A DNA stretch of 64,000 bases, taken from Tunturibacter psychrotolerans (GTDB taxonomy: Bacteria; Acidobacteriota; Terriglobia; Terriglobales; Acidobacteriaceae). The stretch spans positions 2,418,001 through 2,482,000 of the forward strand of contig NZ_CP132942.1 of NCBI RefSeq assembly GCF_040359615.1, given 5' to 3'. Below, one piece after another: positions 17,214-26,528 of this stretch; positions within the stretch are counted from its first letter, which is position 1; each line of letters opens with the position of its first letter. The notes below the pieces were generated by a model. It was given only the letters and a program-made list of their open reading frames with translations. It ran no database searches and was not told the DNA's origin. The translations under genes and the position numbers were made by a program.

Positions 17214-20200
17214 ATGATTCGTATGATTGGAAAGCTGCTGCTTCTTCTTCCGGCGATTGCGCTGCCGCCTGGACCCTCTGCACGAAGTTTCGCGCAGTCC
17301 TCGCTTTCTCCAAGGTCGAGGATTGTTCAGGCGGTTGATGATGGCCGCCGCATCACGCTTGTTGGAAATACCCACCCGCTGGCGCGTGCCGAGTTCGATC
17401 AGGGCGCGATGGCCGATGCTGTTCCGCTTCGCCGCATGGTTCTGGTTCTCGGGCGCGGTACTGAGGAAGAGGCGGAGCTGCGGCGATTGATCGACCAGCA
17501 GCAGGATAAGAGCTCCTCTACATATCACCAGTGGCTCACCCCGGAGAGCTTCGGCGCTGCGTTTGGCCCGTCGGATCGCGATCTCTCCTCCGTCACCGCG
17601 TGGCTCTTGTCCCATGGCTTCGACGATATCCGGGTGAACTCCGGTCGCACGTTGATTGAATTTAGCGGAACTGCGGGAATGGTGCGCTCGGCGTTTCGCA
17701 CCAATATGCATCGGTATATGGTTCGGGGCGAGGTGCACTTCGCGAATGATTCAGATCCGCAGATTCCGGTCGCGCTCTCGCCGGTAGTGACAGGCGTTGC
17801 GTCGCTGAACAACTTTGCACGGAGACCTGCGAGCCATAGAGTTGGCAATTTTCGTCACGATGCCGCTACGAATTTCACGTCTCGACTTGCAGAAAATACC
17901 GCTAGCAAGGTGCAGCCGGCCTTCACGATCAATAGTGGAGGCGACACGATTTATGGCGTGACCCCGTACGACTTCGCAACGATCTACGACGTGTTGCCGC
18001 TGTGGAACGCGAGCACTCCCATCGACGGCACCGGACAGACGATTGCAGTTGTCGGCCAGACAGATATCAATCCTGCAGACTTCGCTAACTTTCGTAAGCT
18101 CTTCAATCTGCCGGTCGGCAATACTGCCACGCCGACTGGAACCGAATACCTGAACATCATCTATAACGGTCCCAACCCCGGCGTTACTGAGGACGAAGGA
18201 GAAGCAGATATCGACACACAATGGTCGGCTGCCGTCGCAAAGGGAGCAACCATCGACTATGTGGTTTCGGAAGGGACTGAGACGACTCAGGGCACCGATC
18301 TCTCGGCTATGTATATCGTCGACAACAATCTTGCTCCGGTGATGAGCTATAGCTACGGACAGTGCGAGCTCTTTCTTGGCACGTCTGGTAACGCCTTTTA
18401 TAAGGCGCTTTGGCAGCAGGCTGCGGCGCAAGGTATTTCGGTTCTGGTGGCCAGTGGAGACACCGGGGCAGCGGGTTGCGATATTGCGGATGATACCGGA
18501 GCGAGCTATGGACTTGGCGTCAACGGACTTGGCAGCACGCCGTATAACATCTCCGTCGGCGGGACCGATTTTTATACGCCGCAGGGCGGAGCTGCGTTCT
18601 GGAACATCGCAAACAGTTCAACAACCCAGGCTTCAGCAAAGGGATACATCCCGGAAGCTCCGTGGAACGAGAGCTGCACCAATACAGTTTTTGCGACGTC
18701 TCGTGTCTTCTCCGGGCAGACAACCGAACAGATTTGTAATAGCGGCGTGGCCTTTGCGGACGGTCTTCTTTCCGTTGTTGGGGGCGGGGGAGGGGCCAGC
18801 TCGTGTATTCAGTCCGATGGAATCTCACCTGCGAGTTGCAAGGGAAGCTACGGCAAACCCTCCTGGCAGACAGGTGCTGGGGTGCCTTCCGATGGAGTTC
18901 GCGATATGCCCGATGTCTCTCTCTTCGCTGGGGCAGGTTTTTTTGACGCGTTCTACGTCGTCTGTCAGCAGAGCACGAATACGGACGGCAAGCCCTGCAA
19001 CGATGCTGCTCCGACCTATGACTTTGCGGGCTATGGTGGCACTTCGGTAGCGGCGCCTGCATTTGCGGGAATCCTCTCGCTGATTAATCAGAAGACCGGC
19101 AGCCGTCAGGGGAACGCTAACTATGTTCTCTACAATCTTGCGAACCATCAGCAAAAAGCCGGCACGGCTTGTAGCGCAATCTCAGGGGTTCCAGCTGCCG
19201 GTTGTGTCTTCAATGACATCACTACTGACACGATTGCTATGGCATGCCTCAAGGGCACCCCCAACTGTGCTGTGAATAGCGCTGCCGACAAATATGGCGT
19301 GCTCTCCGGCTACAACAGTGGTGCGGGCTACGATCTCACGACAGGTCTGGGCAGCGTCAATGCCACGAACCTTGTCAACAACTGGACAGATGCGAACTAC
19401 ACGGCGAGTTCGACGACGCTCCGACTCTCGTCCTCGGCGATTTCTCATGGCAGCCCTATAGCGGCGAGCGTTATCGTAACCTCTGCTGCGGGGAATCCTA
19501 CAGGCAACGTTTCGATCAATGCTCTCGCGTCGAACGGTTCCGTCCAGACCGGAACTCTTCAGAACGGGAGCTACAACGCACAGCTCAGTAGCTTTCCCGG
19601 GGGCTCCTACTCGGTTCAGGCGCATTACAGCGGTGACGGAGTCTATGCGTCGAGCGATTCCACTGCCGTTGCGCTTACCGTAAGCCCAGAGGCAAGCACG
19701 ACGAATTTTAAGCCTCTTCTCTACAATCCCGCCGACGGCTCTGTCGCGCCAGTTGCGTCGGGTTCTACATACACTTACGGAGGCTTTTTCCTTTTTCGTG
19801 TCGATGTTGCAGGAGCTTCTGGACAGGGACTGGCGACGGGCAACGTGACGCTTACTGACTCAGGCGTTGTCCTCGATGGAGGTACGTTTCGACTCAACTC
19901 CGCCTCGAATACTGAGGATCAGACACGCTCACTAGCCCCGGGTGTGCATGTGCTCACCGCGGCTTACTCTGGTGATGCAAGCTTTAATTCGAGCCAATCG
20001 GCCCCATTCGCTTTCACAATCGTAAAAGCTCCGACTAGTAGCGTGCTTCAATCGAGCACAGGCTTGGTGTCGGCGGCAGCAACGGTTACACTCACGGCTC
20101 AGATCAACGCACTTGGCTTTGCTGCGAACGGACTTGGAGGTTTCGGCGTTGCCGCTCCCAGCGGTACAGTTACCTTCACGTCAGGTGGGACTTCGCTTGG

Positions 20201-21500
20201 CAGCGCGGTTGTCACACAGAATGCTTATCCTGCGTTCTCGACGGACTATGGGTTGGTGAGTTTCACTTTTCCTGCCAGTCTGCTCTCGATCGGTAACGAC
20301 ATAATTACTGCCAGCTATTTAGGCGATGCGAACTATCAACCGTCCACTTTCCCGCCGGTGAGTATCTACGTCACCAGTTCAGCTCTTGGCGTGAGCGCTA
20401 CGACACTGAGCTTGTCGAACGTGAATGTGACAGAGGGTGATTCGTATAGCTTCACCGCCGCGGTCTCTCCCAACAACCCGCTACCTACTGGCACGGTTGT
20501 GTTTCTCAGCGATGGTCAAGCTATCAGCAAGCCGATGCCGCTCTCCTCTGGTGCGGTGAGCGTTTCTAACCAACTCTTAGCGATCACACCCGGTGTTCAC
20601 TTGATCTCGGCGCTTTACTCTGGCGATGCCACGTACCAAGCCTCCGTTTCATCACCCGCTCCCTTCACGGTTGGTGCGACGACTGTGCCGAGCATCCCAA
20701 CTATCACCGTCTCGCCCGCTGTTGTTGAGAAGGGAACTGGCGTGACTGTCACGACTACCATCTCGCCGGTGTCTCCGGTTCCCGGCGGAACCGCGCAACT
20801 GCTGCTTGACGGTAATCTCTACGGCCAACCCGTTCCCTTGACCGGCGCTTCCACTACGCTTCCTCTGCTTACAAATACACTTCAGTCTGGAACTCACACC
20901 CTTCAAGTCGATTACTCAGGCGACAGTAATCATCTAGCCAGCACTTCACCAGCCGCCACGCTTACCATTCTCGATCCAGTCGGCGGCTTTACTCTTTCTT
21001 CGTCGACGACGTCGATCACTATGGCGCAGGGAAGGAACTCGAGCGCCGTCACGCTGACTGTCGCTCCCGCTGGAGGCTTTCACTCGACGATAACGTTTGC
21101 CTGCACTGAAGGGCTTCCTTCGGGAGCAATGTGTCTCTTCGCTCCGGCTTCGATTACACCCACTGATTCCGCAATCGGGACCACGGTCCTCACGATCTCG
21201 TCCATTGCTTTAGCCGGCAGCGGCGCGGAGCCGCAAACTTCTCACGGCCTCGTTCCAGTTTTAGGAGCGCTCTGCGCGGGGATGATCGCTTTCATGCTGC
21301 CTGGATGGAACACACGTGGCTGGCGTGTGTTTACTTTGATTGGCGCTCTTTCCATCCTTGGTGTTTTGAGTGGTTGTGGCAGCGGCGGAGTCGACTCCAA
21401 CGCTGCGAACCCTCTCTCGGCTGGAAGTTATGCAGTGATCGTGAGAGCGTCCGGCGGTTCGACCATCCAGACTGCGACCATCAACATCACGATTCAATAG
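17214..21500 (+). CDS. Large secreted S53 peptidase with five Ig-like repeats
   Basis: A 1428-residue paralogue of the preceding gene. Signal peptide (about 1-28), propeptide with YHQWLTPESFG, then the S53 domain with E330 and D334 (EADIDTQW), D416 (ASGDTGAAG) and S611 (GGTSVAAP). The catalytic domain has several extra cysteines. Five Ig-like repeats follow, each ending with a YSGD/YLGD-type motif (YSGDGVYAS, YSGDASFNS, YLGDANYQP, YSGDATYQA, YSGDSNHLA). The end repeats the architecture of the first S53 protein: hydrophobic segment, MLPGWNTRGW, second hydrophobic segment, lipobox-like C1388 (VLSGC) and a short beta tail. The repeats probably extend the enzyme from the surface or bind polymer. 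Confidence 0.92.
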   Translation: MIRMIGKLLLLLPAIALPPGPSARSFAQSSLSPRSRIVQAVDDGRRITLVGNTHPLARAEFDQGAMADAVPLRRMVLVLGRGTEEEAELRRLIDQQQDKSSSTYHQWLTPESFGAAFGPSDRDLSSVTAWLLSHGFDDIRVNSGRTLIEFSGTAGMVRSAFRTNMHRYMVRGEVHFANDSDPQIPVALSPVVTGVASLNNFARRPASHRVGNFRHDAATNFTSRLAENTASKVQPAFTINSGGDTIYGVTPYDFATIYDVLPLWNASTPIDGTGQTIAVVGQTDINPADFANFRKLFNLPVGNTATPTGTEYLNIIYNGPNPGVTEDEGEADIDTQWSAAVAKGATIDYVVSEGTETTQGTDLSAMYIVDNNLAPVMSYSYGQCELFLGTSGNAFYKALWQQAAAQGISVLVASGDTGAAGCDIADDTGASYGLGVNGLGSTPYNISVGGTDFYTPQGGAAFWNIANSSTTQASAKGYIPEAPWNESCTNTVFATSRVFSGQTTEQICNSGVAFADGLLSVVGGGGGASSCIQSDGISPASCKGSYGKPSWQTGAGVPSDGVRDMPDVSLFAGAGFFDAFYVVCQQSTNTDGKPCNDAAPTYDFAGYGGTSVAAPAFAGILSLINQKTGSRQGNANYVLYNLANHQQKAGTACSAISGVPAAGCVFNDITTDTIAMACLKGTPNCAVNSAADKYGVLSGYNSGAGYDLTTGLGSVNATNLVNNWTDANYTASSTTLRLSSSAISHGSPIAASVIVTSAAGNPTGNVSINALASNGSVQTGTLQNGSYNAQLSSFPGGSYSVQAHYSGDGVYASSDSTAVALTVSPEASTTNFKPLLYNPADGSVAPVASGSTYTYGGFFLFRVDVAGASGQGLATGNVTLTDSGVVLDGGTFRLNSASNTEDQTRSLAPGVHVLTAAYSGDASFNSSQSAPFAFTIVKAPTSSVLQSSTGLVSAAATVTLTAQINALGFAANGLGGFGVAAPSGTVTFTSGGTSLGSAVVTQNAYPAFSTDYGLVSFTFPASLLSIGNDIITASYLGDANYQPSTFPPVSIYVTSSALGVSATTLSLSNVNVTEGDSYSFTAAVSPNNPLPTGTVVFLSDGQAISKPMPLSSGAVSVSNQLLAITPGVHLISALYSGDATYQASVSSPAPFTVGATTVPSIPTITVSPAVVEKGTGVTVTTTISPVSPVPGGTAQLLLDGNLYGQPVPLTGASTTLPLLTNTLQSGTHTLQVDYSGDSNHLASTSPAATLTILDPVGGFTLSSSTTSITMAQGRNSSAVTLTVAPAGGFHSTITFACTEGLPSGAMCLFAPASITPTDSAIGTTVLTISSIALAGSGAEPQTSHGLVPVLGALCAGMIAFMLPGWNTRGWRVFTLIGALSILGVLSGCGSGGVDSNAANPLSAGSYAVIVRASGGSTIQTATINITIQ

Positions 21501-21524
21501 CGATGCGGCGGATTCGTGAAGTAT

Positions 21525-23690
21525 TTAGTGAACCGCAGGCTTCTCGTGTGTCACAGCCTCAGGAACTTTTTCGTCCGCGCCCTCGGCGATTCGCATCAGG
21601 TAGTCTTGAGCGCTGAAGTGAATTCCATCCTTCGGTGCCCGCTCATATTCGCCACCCGGTTGTAGCACCCGGGCCTTCGTGTTATCCGCCAGGTAGGCCG
21701 CGAGAATCTCTTCGCGCAGCCGCTTGTGGAGGTCCGGCTGAACTACTGGAAATACCACTTCGCATCGCTCAATCAGATTTCTCGGCATCCAGTCGGCGCT
21801 TCCGCAGTAGACCTCTTCCTTGCCTCCGTTTGAGAAAGAGAAGATGCGGCTGTGTTCGAGGAAACGGCCCACGATGCTTCGTACTCGAATTTTTTCGCTG
21901 ACACCCTTGACCCCAGGACGCAGGGAACACATCCCGCGGACAATCAGATCGATCTCTACGCCAGCGTTCGAAGCAGCGTATAAGGCCTCTACGGTTCGCC
22001 GATCCAGCAGACCGTTCATCTTGGCGATGATCGATGCCGGACGACCTGCCTTGGCGTGAGCTGCCTCCCTTTCGATCAGTGCAACGAGGCCATCGGCAAG
22101 CGTCAGCGGCGCGACCAGTAGCGGCTTGTAGGATTCTGCTTCGGTTTCGGCAGTCAGGTAGTTGAAGACCTTTTGCACCTCTTCGGTTAGTTCCGGCTTC
22201 GAGGTCAGAACGCTGATGTCAGTGTAAAAGCGCGCTGTGACAGGGTTGTAGTTTCCTGTCCCCAGGTGAGCGTACCGTCGCACGACGCCATCCGGATCGC
22301 GCCGTACCAAAAGCGAAAGCTTGCAATGCGTCTTCAGCCCGAAGATGCCATGAAAAACGCCGACGCCTGCGTCCTCAAGCTCTCGCGCCCAGCGGATGTT
22401 TGAGTCTTCATCGAAGCGCGCCATCAGCTCCACTACGACGGTCACCTCCTTACTCTGTCCGGCCTCAGTCAGCGCCGTGAAGATTGGAGAATCTTTGCTT
22501 GTGCGATAAAGCGTCTGCTTCATCGAGATGACGTTGGGATCTTTTGCTCCAGCCTCGATAAACTCCTCGACCGTCTTGTACGAGTCGAAGGGATGGTGCA
22601 ACATCACGTCTCGTTTCCGCAGCTCGTCAAAGATGTCGGTGCACTTTGCACTCAGCTTGAACTCTTTCGCAACGAAGGCTGGATACTTCAGCTGCGGGCG
22701 CTTTACCTCAGAGTAAAGATTCATGAGACGCGATAGATTCACAGGTCCATCGGTTCTGAAAACCTGTTCAGGCTCAAGTTCGAAGTTGACCCGCAGCCGC
22801 TCGATAATCTCTTCGGTTGCCGTGCTTTCAATCTCCATCCGGACGGCGTCGCCCTTGCGTCGATTATGTAACTCAGCGCGAACACTTTCGAGAACCGAGC
22901 GCGACTCCTCTTCCTGCATGTAGAGATTGCTGTTGCGGGTGACGCGGAATGCTGACCGAGACAATACCTCATACCCTCGAAACATCCGCTCGACCTGAGA
23001 CTCGACCAGCTCGTGCAGCAGGATGAAGTCGCAGTCGCCCTCTGAGCATTTAAGCGGAACAAGACGCGGCAGCGCGCGAGGTACGGTCACCACGCCCAAG
23101 GCAGTAGGCGCCTTGACGCCTCGTCGTTTATGTCGCAGCAGGAGGCCGATGCAGAGCGCCTTGTTCAGCACCCGTGGAAATGGGTGGGAGGGGTCGATGG
23201 TCACAGGCGTCAGCAGAGGATCGACCTCATTCTCATAAAAATCCAGAGCGTGCTTTCGTGCCACATCGCTAAGCTGACTCCACCGAAGGATACGGATCCT
23301 GGCCGTCTGCAATGCCGGGAGCAATTGCTCATTCAAACACTTGTATTGGGCTTCTACAAACTTATGAATCATGACCATCAATCCATCGAGCCGCTCCTGT
23401 GGGGTGAAACCACCCTCGTCTGGCGGTTGCGCGAGATTGTAACCATCTTCGATTCGCTGCAAGAAACCGGCGACCCTGATCTCTACAAACTCGTCCAGGT
23501 TGCTGGCCGTGATCGCCAAAAACTTGACTCGCTCAAGCAGAGGGTTGCTCTCGTCCTGCGCTTCCTCGAGTACCCGTTGGTTGAACCGCATCCAGGACTC
23601 GTCGCGGCTGAAAAAAAGAGTCTCGACCGCAGTTTCTGCAGTCTTTTTAGAACTGGTAGAGGTTCCGGTAGTTCGCTTCTTGGCAGTCAT
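21525..23690 (-). CDS. ppk1: Polyphosphate kinase 1
   Basis: A 721-residue enzyme that reversibly makes polyphosphate from ATP. The N-terminal region (FFSRDESWMRFNQRVLEEA) is the PPK1 N domain. The two histidine-containing blocks of the phospholipase-D-like catalytic core are present: H455 in GLKTHCKL, with HLGTGNYNP following, and H613 in FLEHSRIF. Their spacing of 158 is close to the 157 residues between H435 and H592 in E. coli PPK. It is convergent with the second S53 gene and divergent from the sigma-factor operon across about 160 bp. No exopolyphosphatase gene is adjacent. Confidence 0.95.
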   Translation of the reverse strand: MTAKKRTTGTSTSSKKTAETAVETLFFSRDESWMRFNQRVLEEAQDESNPLLERVKFLAITASNLDEFVEIRVAGFLQRIEDGYNLAQPPDEGGFTPQERLDGLMVMIHKFVEAQYKCLNEQLLPALQTARIRILRWSQLSDVARKHALDFYENEVDPLLTPVTIDPSHPFPRVLNKALCIGLLLRHKRRGVKAPTALGVVTVPRALPRLVPLKCSEGDCDFILLHELVESQVERMFRGYEVLSRSAFRVTRNSNLYMQEEESRSVLESVRAELHNRRKGDAVRMEIESTATEEIIERLRVNFELEPEQVFRTDGPVNLSRLMNLYSEVKRPQLKYPAFVAKEFKLSAKCTDIFDELRKRDVMLHHPFDSYKTVEEFIEAGAKDPNVISMKQTLYRTSKDSPIFTALTEAGQSKEVTVVVELMARFDEDSNIRWARELEDAGVGVFHGIFGLKTHCKLSLLVRRDPDGVVRRYAHLGTGNYNPVTARFYTDISVLTSKPELTEEVQKVFNYLTAETEAESYKPLLVAPLTLADGLVALIEREAAHAKAGRPASIIAKMNGLLDRRTVEALYAASNAGVEIDLIVRGMCSLRPGVKGVSEKIRVRSIVGRFLEHSRIFSFSNGGKEEVYCGSADWMPRNLIERCEVVFPVVQPDLHKRLREEILAAYLADNTKARVLQPGGEYERAPKDGIHFSAQDYLMRIAEGADEKVPEAVTHEKPAVH

Positions 23691-23853
23691 AGAGGTCTAA
23701 AAGATTACCTTACCTGTGTGAATGCATTGTATGAAGAACTGAGAAATTCAGGGGATATCCCTTGATAGCCCCGCCCGGAACCCTCTAAACAATTTAGACA
23801 AATTCCACCTACTTCATAAAATATTTGTCCGGGTCGTCCGTCTACACCTGTAG

Positions 23854-24429
23854 ATGAGCGAAATTCCGAGCAATTGGACGATTACAGAGCAGGATCGACT
23901 CATCTCGCAGGCGGTGGAGAGAGACCAGCCCCGGCTGCGCAGTTTCATCCGGAAACATGTTGCTGACACCGGAGAAGCGGAAGATATCCTTCAGGATGTC
24001 TTCTACGAACTTCTTGAGGCCTACCGGCTGATGAAGCCCGTCGAGCATGTGACGGCGTGGCTTTTTCGAGTGGCACGCAATCGGATGGTCGATCTTTTCC
24101 GCAGAAAGAAACCGACTTCGCTCAACAATCCGGTGTCGGTTGAAGAAGATGGTGACACGCTCGAAGATCTCCTTCCTTCCGCTGATGCCGGACCGGAAGC
24201 AACCTACGCAAGGAGTTTACTGCTCGACGCGTTGGAGGAAGCTCTCGATGAGCTGCCTCAGGCCCAGCGTGAAGTCTTTGTTGCCCACGAATTGATGGGA
24301 CAGAGCTTCAAAGAGATGTCTGCCGAAACTGGGCTCAGTGTTAACACGCTGCTTTCACGAAAGCATTATGCCGTCACGCATCTGCGCCAGAGATTGCAGT
24401 TGATCTACGAAGATTTTGAGAAGAAATGA
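23854..24429 (+). CDS. ECF-type RNA polymerase sigma factor
   Basis: A 191-residue sigma-70 family protein. Region 2 spans about residues 15-85 (DTGEAEDILQDVFYELLEAY and TAWLFRVARNRMVDLFRRK). Region 4 covers about 125-185 (LDELPQAQREVFVAHELMGQSFKEMS). The linker between them is acidic. There is no classical zinc-type anti-sigma gene next to it; instead two small genes follow, one with membrane helices and one with a coiled coil. The stop codon overlaps the ribosome site of the next gene. The 163-bp gap shared with ppk1 holds its promoter. Confidence 0.92.
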   Translation: MSEIPSNWTITEQDRLISQAVERDQPRLRSFIRKHVADTGEAEDILQDVFYELLEAYRLMKPVEHVTAWLFRVARNRMVDLFRRKKPTSLNNPVSVEEDGDTLEDLLPSADAGPEATYARSLLLDALEEALDELPQAQREVFVAHELMGQSFKEMSAETGLSVNTLLSRKHYAVTHLRQRLQLIYEDFEKK

Positions 24430-24439
24430 GGAGCAATAC

Positions 24440-24778
24440 ATGGGTTACCATCCAGCATTCAAAGCAGTGAAGATTGCACTCTTCGCTATAGTCGCCAGTG
24501 TCGTGCTTGGCTTCCTAGTCAAGAGTCTGTGGAATGCTCTTATGCCGCCGATCTTTGGGTGGCACATGATCACCTTCTGGCAGGGACTTGGCTTGTTTGT
24601 GCTGAGCAAGATTCTCTTCGGCGGCTTTCATCGTCATGGTGGAAGAGGCGGCAATCGCTGGCGGCAACGCATGAAAGAACGTTGGGAGCAGATGACACCA
24701 GAAGAGCGAGAGAAGTTTCGCAAAGGCATGCGTTGCGGGCGTAGCCCGTTCGCGCCATCCGCGGAGACTCAGATATGA
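24440..24778 (+). CDS. Small membrane protein downstream of ECF sigma factor (candidate sigma regulator)
   Basis: 112 residues from ATG 24440, six bases after GAGGAG, which overlaps the sigma-factor stop codon. Two hydrophobic segments (about 8-28 and 38-58, with GWHMITFWQGLGLFVLS) are followed by a cytosolic-looking His/Gly/Arg stretch (FHRHGGRGGNRW) and an amphipathic, charged helix ending TPEEREKFRKGM. I recognise this as a recurrent sigma-factor neighbour but not as a named family. By position it may tether or regulate the sigma factor; this is inference. It overlaps the next gene by ATGA (24775-24778). Confidence 0.8.
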   Translation: MGYHPAFKAVKIALFAIVASVVLGFLVKSLWNALMPPIFGWHMITFWQGLGLFVLSKILFGGFHRHGGRGGNRWRQRMKERWEQMTPEEREKFRKGMRCGRSPFAPSAETQI

Positions 24779-24978
24779 ATGACATCAATTTACGGCGCAT
24801 AGATGACGGAGAAGAGACGGAGGCCGGCGCGCCTGGAAGCTTCTCCTCGATTCACAGCCGACAAGCTGCTGCCAGTTTCATGGAGCGCCTCAGCGAGCTT
24901 GAGATGGAGAACGCTCGTCTTCATCGGCTGGTAGCGGAGCTCCTTATCAAGAATCAGCAACTCCGCAAACCACACTGA
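24775..24978 (+). CDS. 67-residue coiled-coil protein in sigma-factor operon
   Basis: A very short protein whose start overlaps the stop of the membrane-protein gene (ATGA). The first half is acidic and Gly/Ser rich. The second half (about 34-62) is a leucine-zipper-like coiled coil with ERLSELEMENARLHRLVAEL. That pattern also occurs at the end of IS3-family OrfA proteins, but no transposase sequence accompanies it. Translational coupling suggests it works with the sigma factor and the membrane protein, perhaps as a dimerising partner. The function is unknown. Confidence 0.7.
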   Translation: MNDINLRRIDDGEETEAGAPGSFSSIHSRQAAASFMERLSELEMENARLHRLVAELLIKNQQLRKPH

Positions 24979-24983
24979 GTGAT

Positions 24984-26396
24984 CTACCGGTGCCAGTGCA
25001 TCTTCCATCCAAGGTACTTGTTGGCGGCTTCGTGAACGGACGCCGCAGTCGTTGAGAAATTGGCGGCAACATGGTGTTCGAAGCCGCTTTCACAGATGAA
25101 GCGCAGCAACTCCTGCATCTTTGGAATCTCGACGACGCCTGCGCCGCCAAAGGTTTGAAGAGGATCGTTGGTGAAGGCACCCTCCCCTACGTAGCCAGTG
25201 ATCTGGCCGGCGAAGTCGTCGGTAGAGAAGCGGGCGAAGCTCATAGCTCCAGCTTTTACGGTGCCGTCGAGCGTGCCGTGGGTGTTTTCCTTGCCGACGG
25301 TTCCGGCGATGATTTGCTGAAAGTCCATCTTCACTCCTTCGTTGAAGAAGTGTTTGGGCAGGTTCGAACAATGGAAGCAGACTGCCTTGTCGGGGTTGTC
25401 TCCGTAGTTGTTATTCCAATCGAGTAGTGCGCTGGGAGTTTCGCTCGCGAGCGTGAGCGCGTACATGCTTAGGGTCCCGAGAATGTCGACCTCACAGGCC
25501 GACGGGATCAGATTTTCGCTCATCATGCTCATCACGGTGCAAGGAACGATGCCGAGGAACTCTTCGAGGGAGGTCCAACACTGCACAGCACTCACGGTCA
25601 GTTCGCTCGCGGACATCCATTGATCGATCACTGCGCCGAGCTTGGCCATCTTCATCAGCGCGGCGTCGGGCGTGTCACCGACAGGAATGTATTTCTTGAT
25701 AGAGGCGAGTTTTTGTTGCGCGGCATCGTCGGTATCATTCATGCGACCGATACGGCCCATCACTTCGCTCAGATCGAGTGTCTCGACCGTGATGCCTGAA
25801 CGTTCGAGCAGCTTCTCGGAGTATCGAACGGTATTGAACGCCGTTGGGCGAGCACCAATTGCGCCGAAGCGAACATTCTTTAGGCCGCGAACGATGCGGC
25901 ATACTGCTGAGAACCATTCGAGGTCTGCGCTGAACTCCGCCGAGTCAGGAGCTTCCGTATGGAGCCGAGTCAGAGAGTAGGGAATTCCATACTGCTTCAG
26001 GTTGTTGCAGATCGACATCTTGCCGCAGAAGCTGTCGCGACGGAATGCGATCGTCATCTTGGCTGCGTGGTCGGGTGTTGCCTGAATCAGTACAGGCACC
26101 TGCAGGTTTGCGAGGCGCAATGCATCGGCCAGGCCGCGCTCTTCGCCGAAGTTCGGTAGCGTGATGATGACGCCGTCAATCTCGGCCGCGTGTTTTTTGA
26201 AGAGGTCCGCACATTTTTTTGCGTCCTCATAGGTCTCTACGGCGCCATGAGCGGTCTCTTCCGGAGTGAGCACGATCGGTTTGATCCCCTTAGCCTCGAG
26301 CGCAGCAACCATCTCGAGCCGTCCGCTGGTAGCCAGGTGGCTTGGAAAAAATCCACGATTGCCCACAATTACGCCCATCGTCATCTGTTTTGCCAT
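24984..26396 (-). CDS. L-fucose/L-arabinose isomerase family protein
   Basis: 470 residues from ATG 26396, chosen because AGGTGG lies six bases before it and the protein then begins MAKQMTMGVIVGNRGFFP; the longer upstream extension looks untranslated. The N-terminal Rossmann-like domain (VGNRGFFPSHLATSGR) and the C-terminal isomerase domain (SFARFSTDDFAGQITGYVGE) match the fucose-isomerase superfamily. Substrate-specific residues cannot be assigned, so it may act on L-fucose, L-arabinose, L-rhamnose or a related sugar. It is monocistronic, tail-to-tail with the sigma operon and head-to-head with the repeat protein. Confidence 0.8.
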   Translation of the reverse strand: MAKQMTMGVIVGNRGFFPSHLATSGRLEMVAALEAKGIKPIVLTPEETAHGAVETYEDAKKCADLFKKHAAEIDGVIITLPNFGEERGLADALRLANLQVPVLIQATPDHAAKMTIAFRRDSFCGKMSICNNLKQYGIPYSLTRLHTEAPDSAEFSADLEWFSAVCRIVRGLKNVRFGAIGARPTAFNTVRYSEKLLERSGITVETLDLSEVMGRIGRMNDTDDAAQQKLASIKKYIPVGDTPDAALMKMAKLGAVIDQWMSASELTVSAVQCWTSLEEFLGIVPCTVMSMMSENLIPSACEVDILGTLSMYALTLASETPSALLDWNNNYGDNPDKAVCFHCSNLPKHFFNEGVKMDFQQIIAGTVGKENTHGTLDGTVKAGAMSFARFSTDDFAGQITGYVGEGAFTNDPLQTFGGAGVVEIPKMQELLRFICESGFEHHVAANFSTTAASVHEAANKYLGWKMHWHR

Positions 26397-26528
26397 AACG
26401 AACCACCTACTTTCTCCTTCGAATCTATCGAAAGTTTCGAGACGAGCCCACCTGTCTTTTGTGAATCGCTTTTCCGGAACCGGTACTCTATCCTGTAAGA
26501 AGTTCAGTTCGAACCTCAAAGGAGACCA

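Noticed and set aside
24880..24975. Coiled-coil C-terminus of the 67-residue protein as an IS3 OrfA fragment
   Set aside because: The pattern ENARLHRLVAEL is similar, but there is no helix-turn-helix or OrfB sequence nearby and the ATG overlaps the upstream stop as in a real operon.
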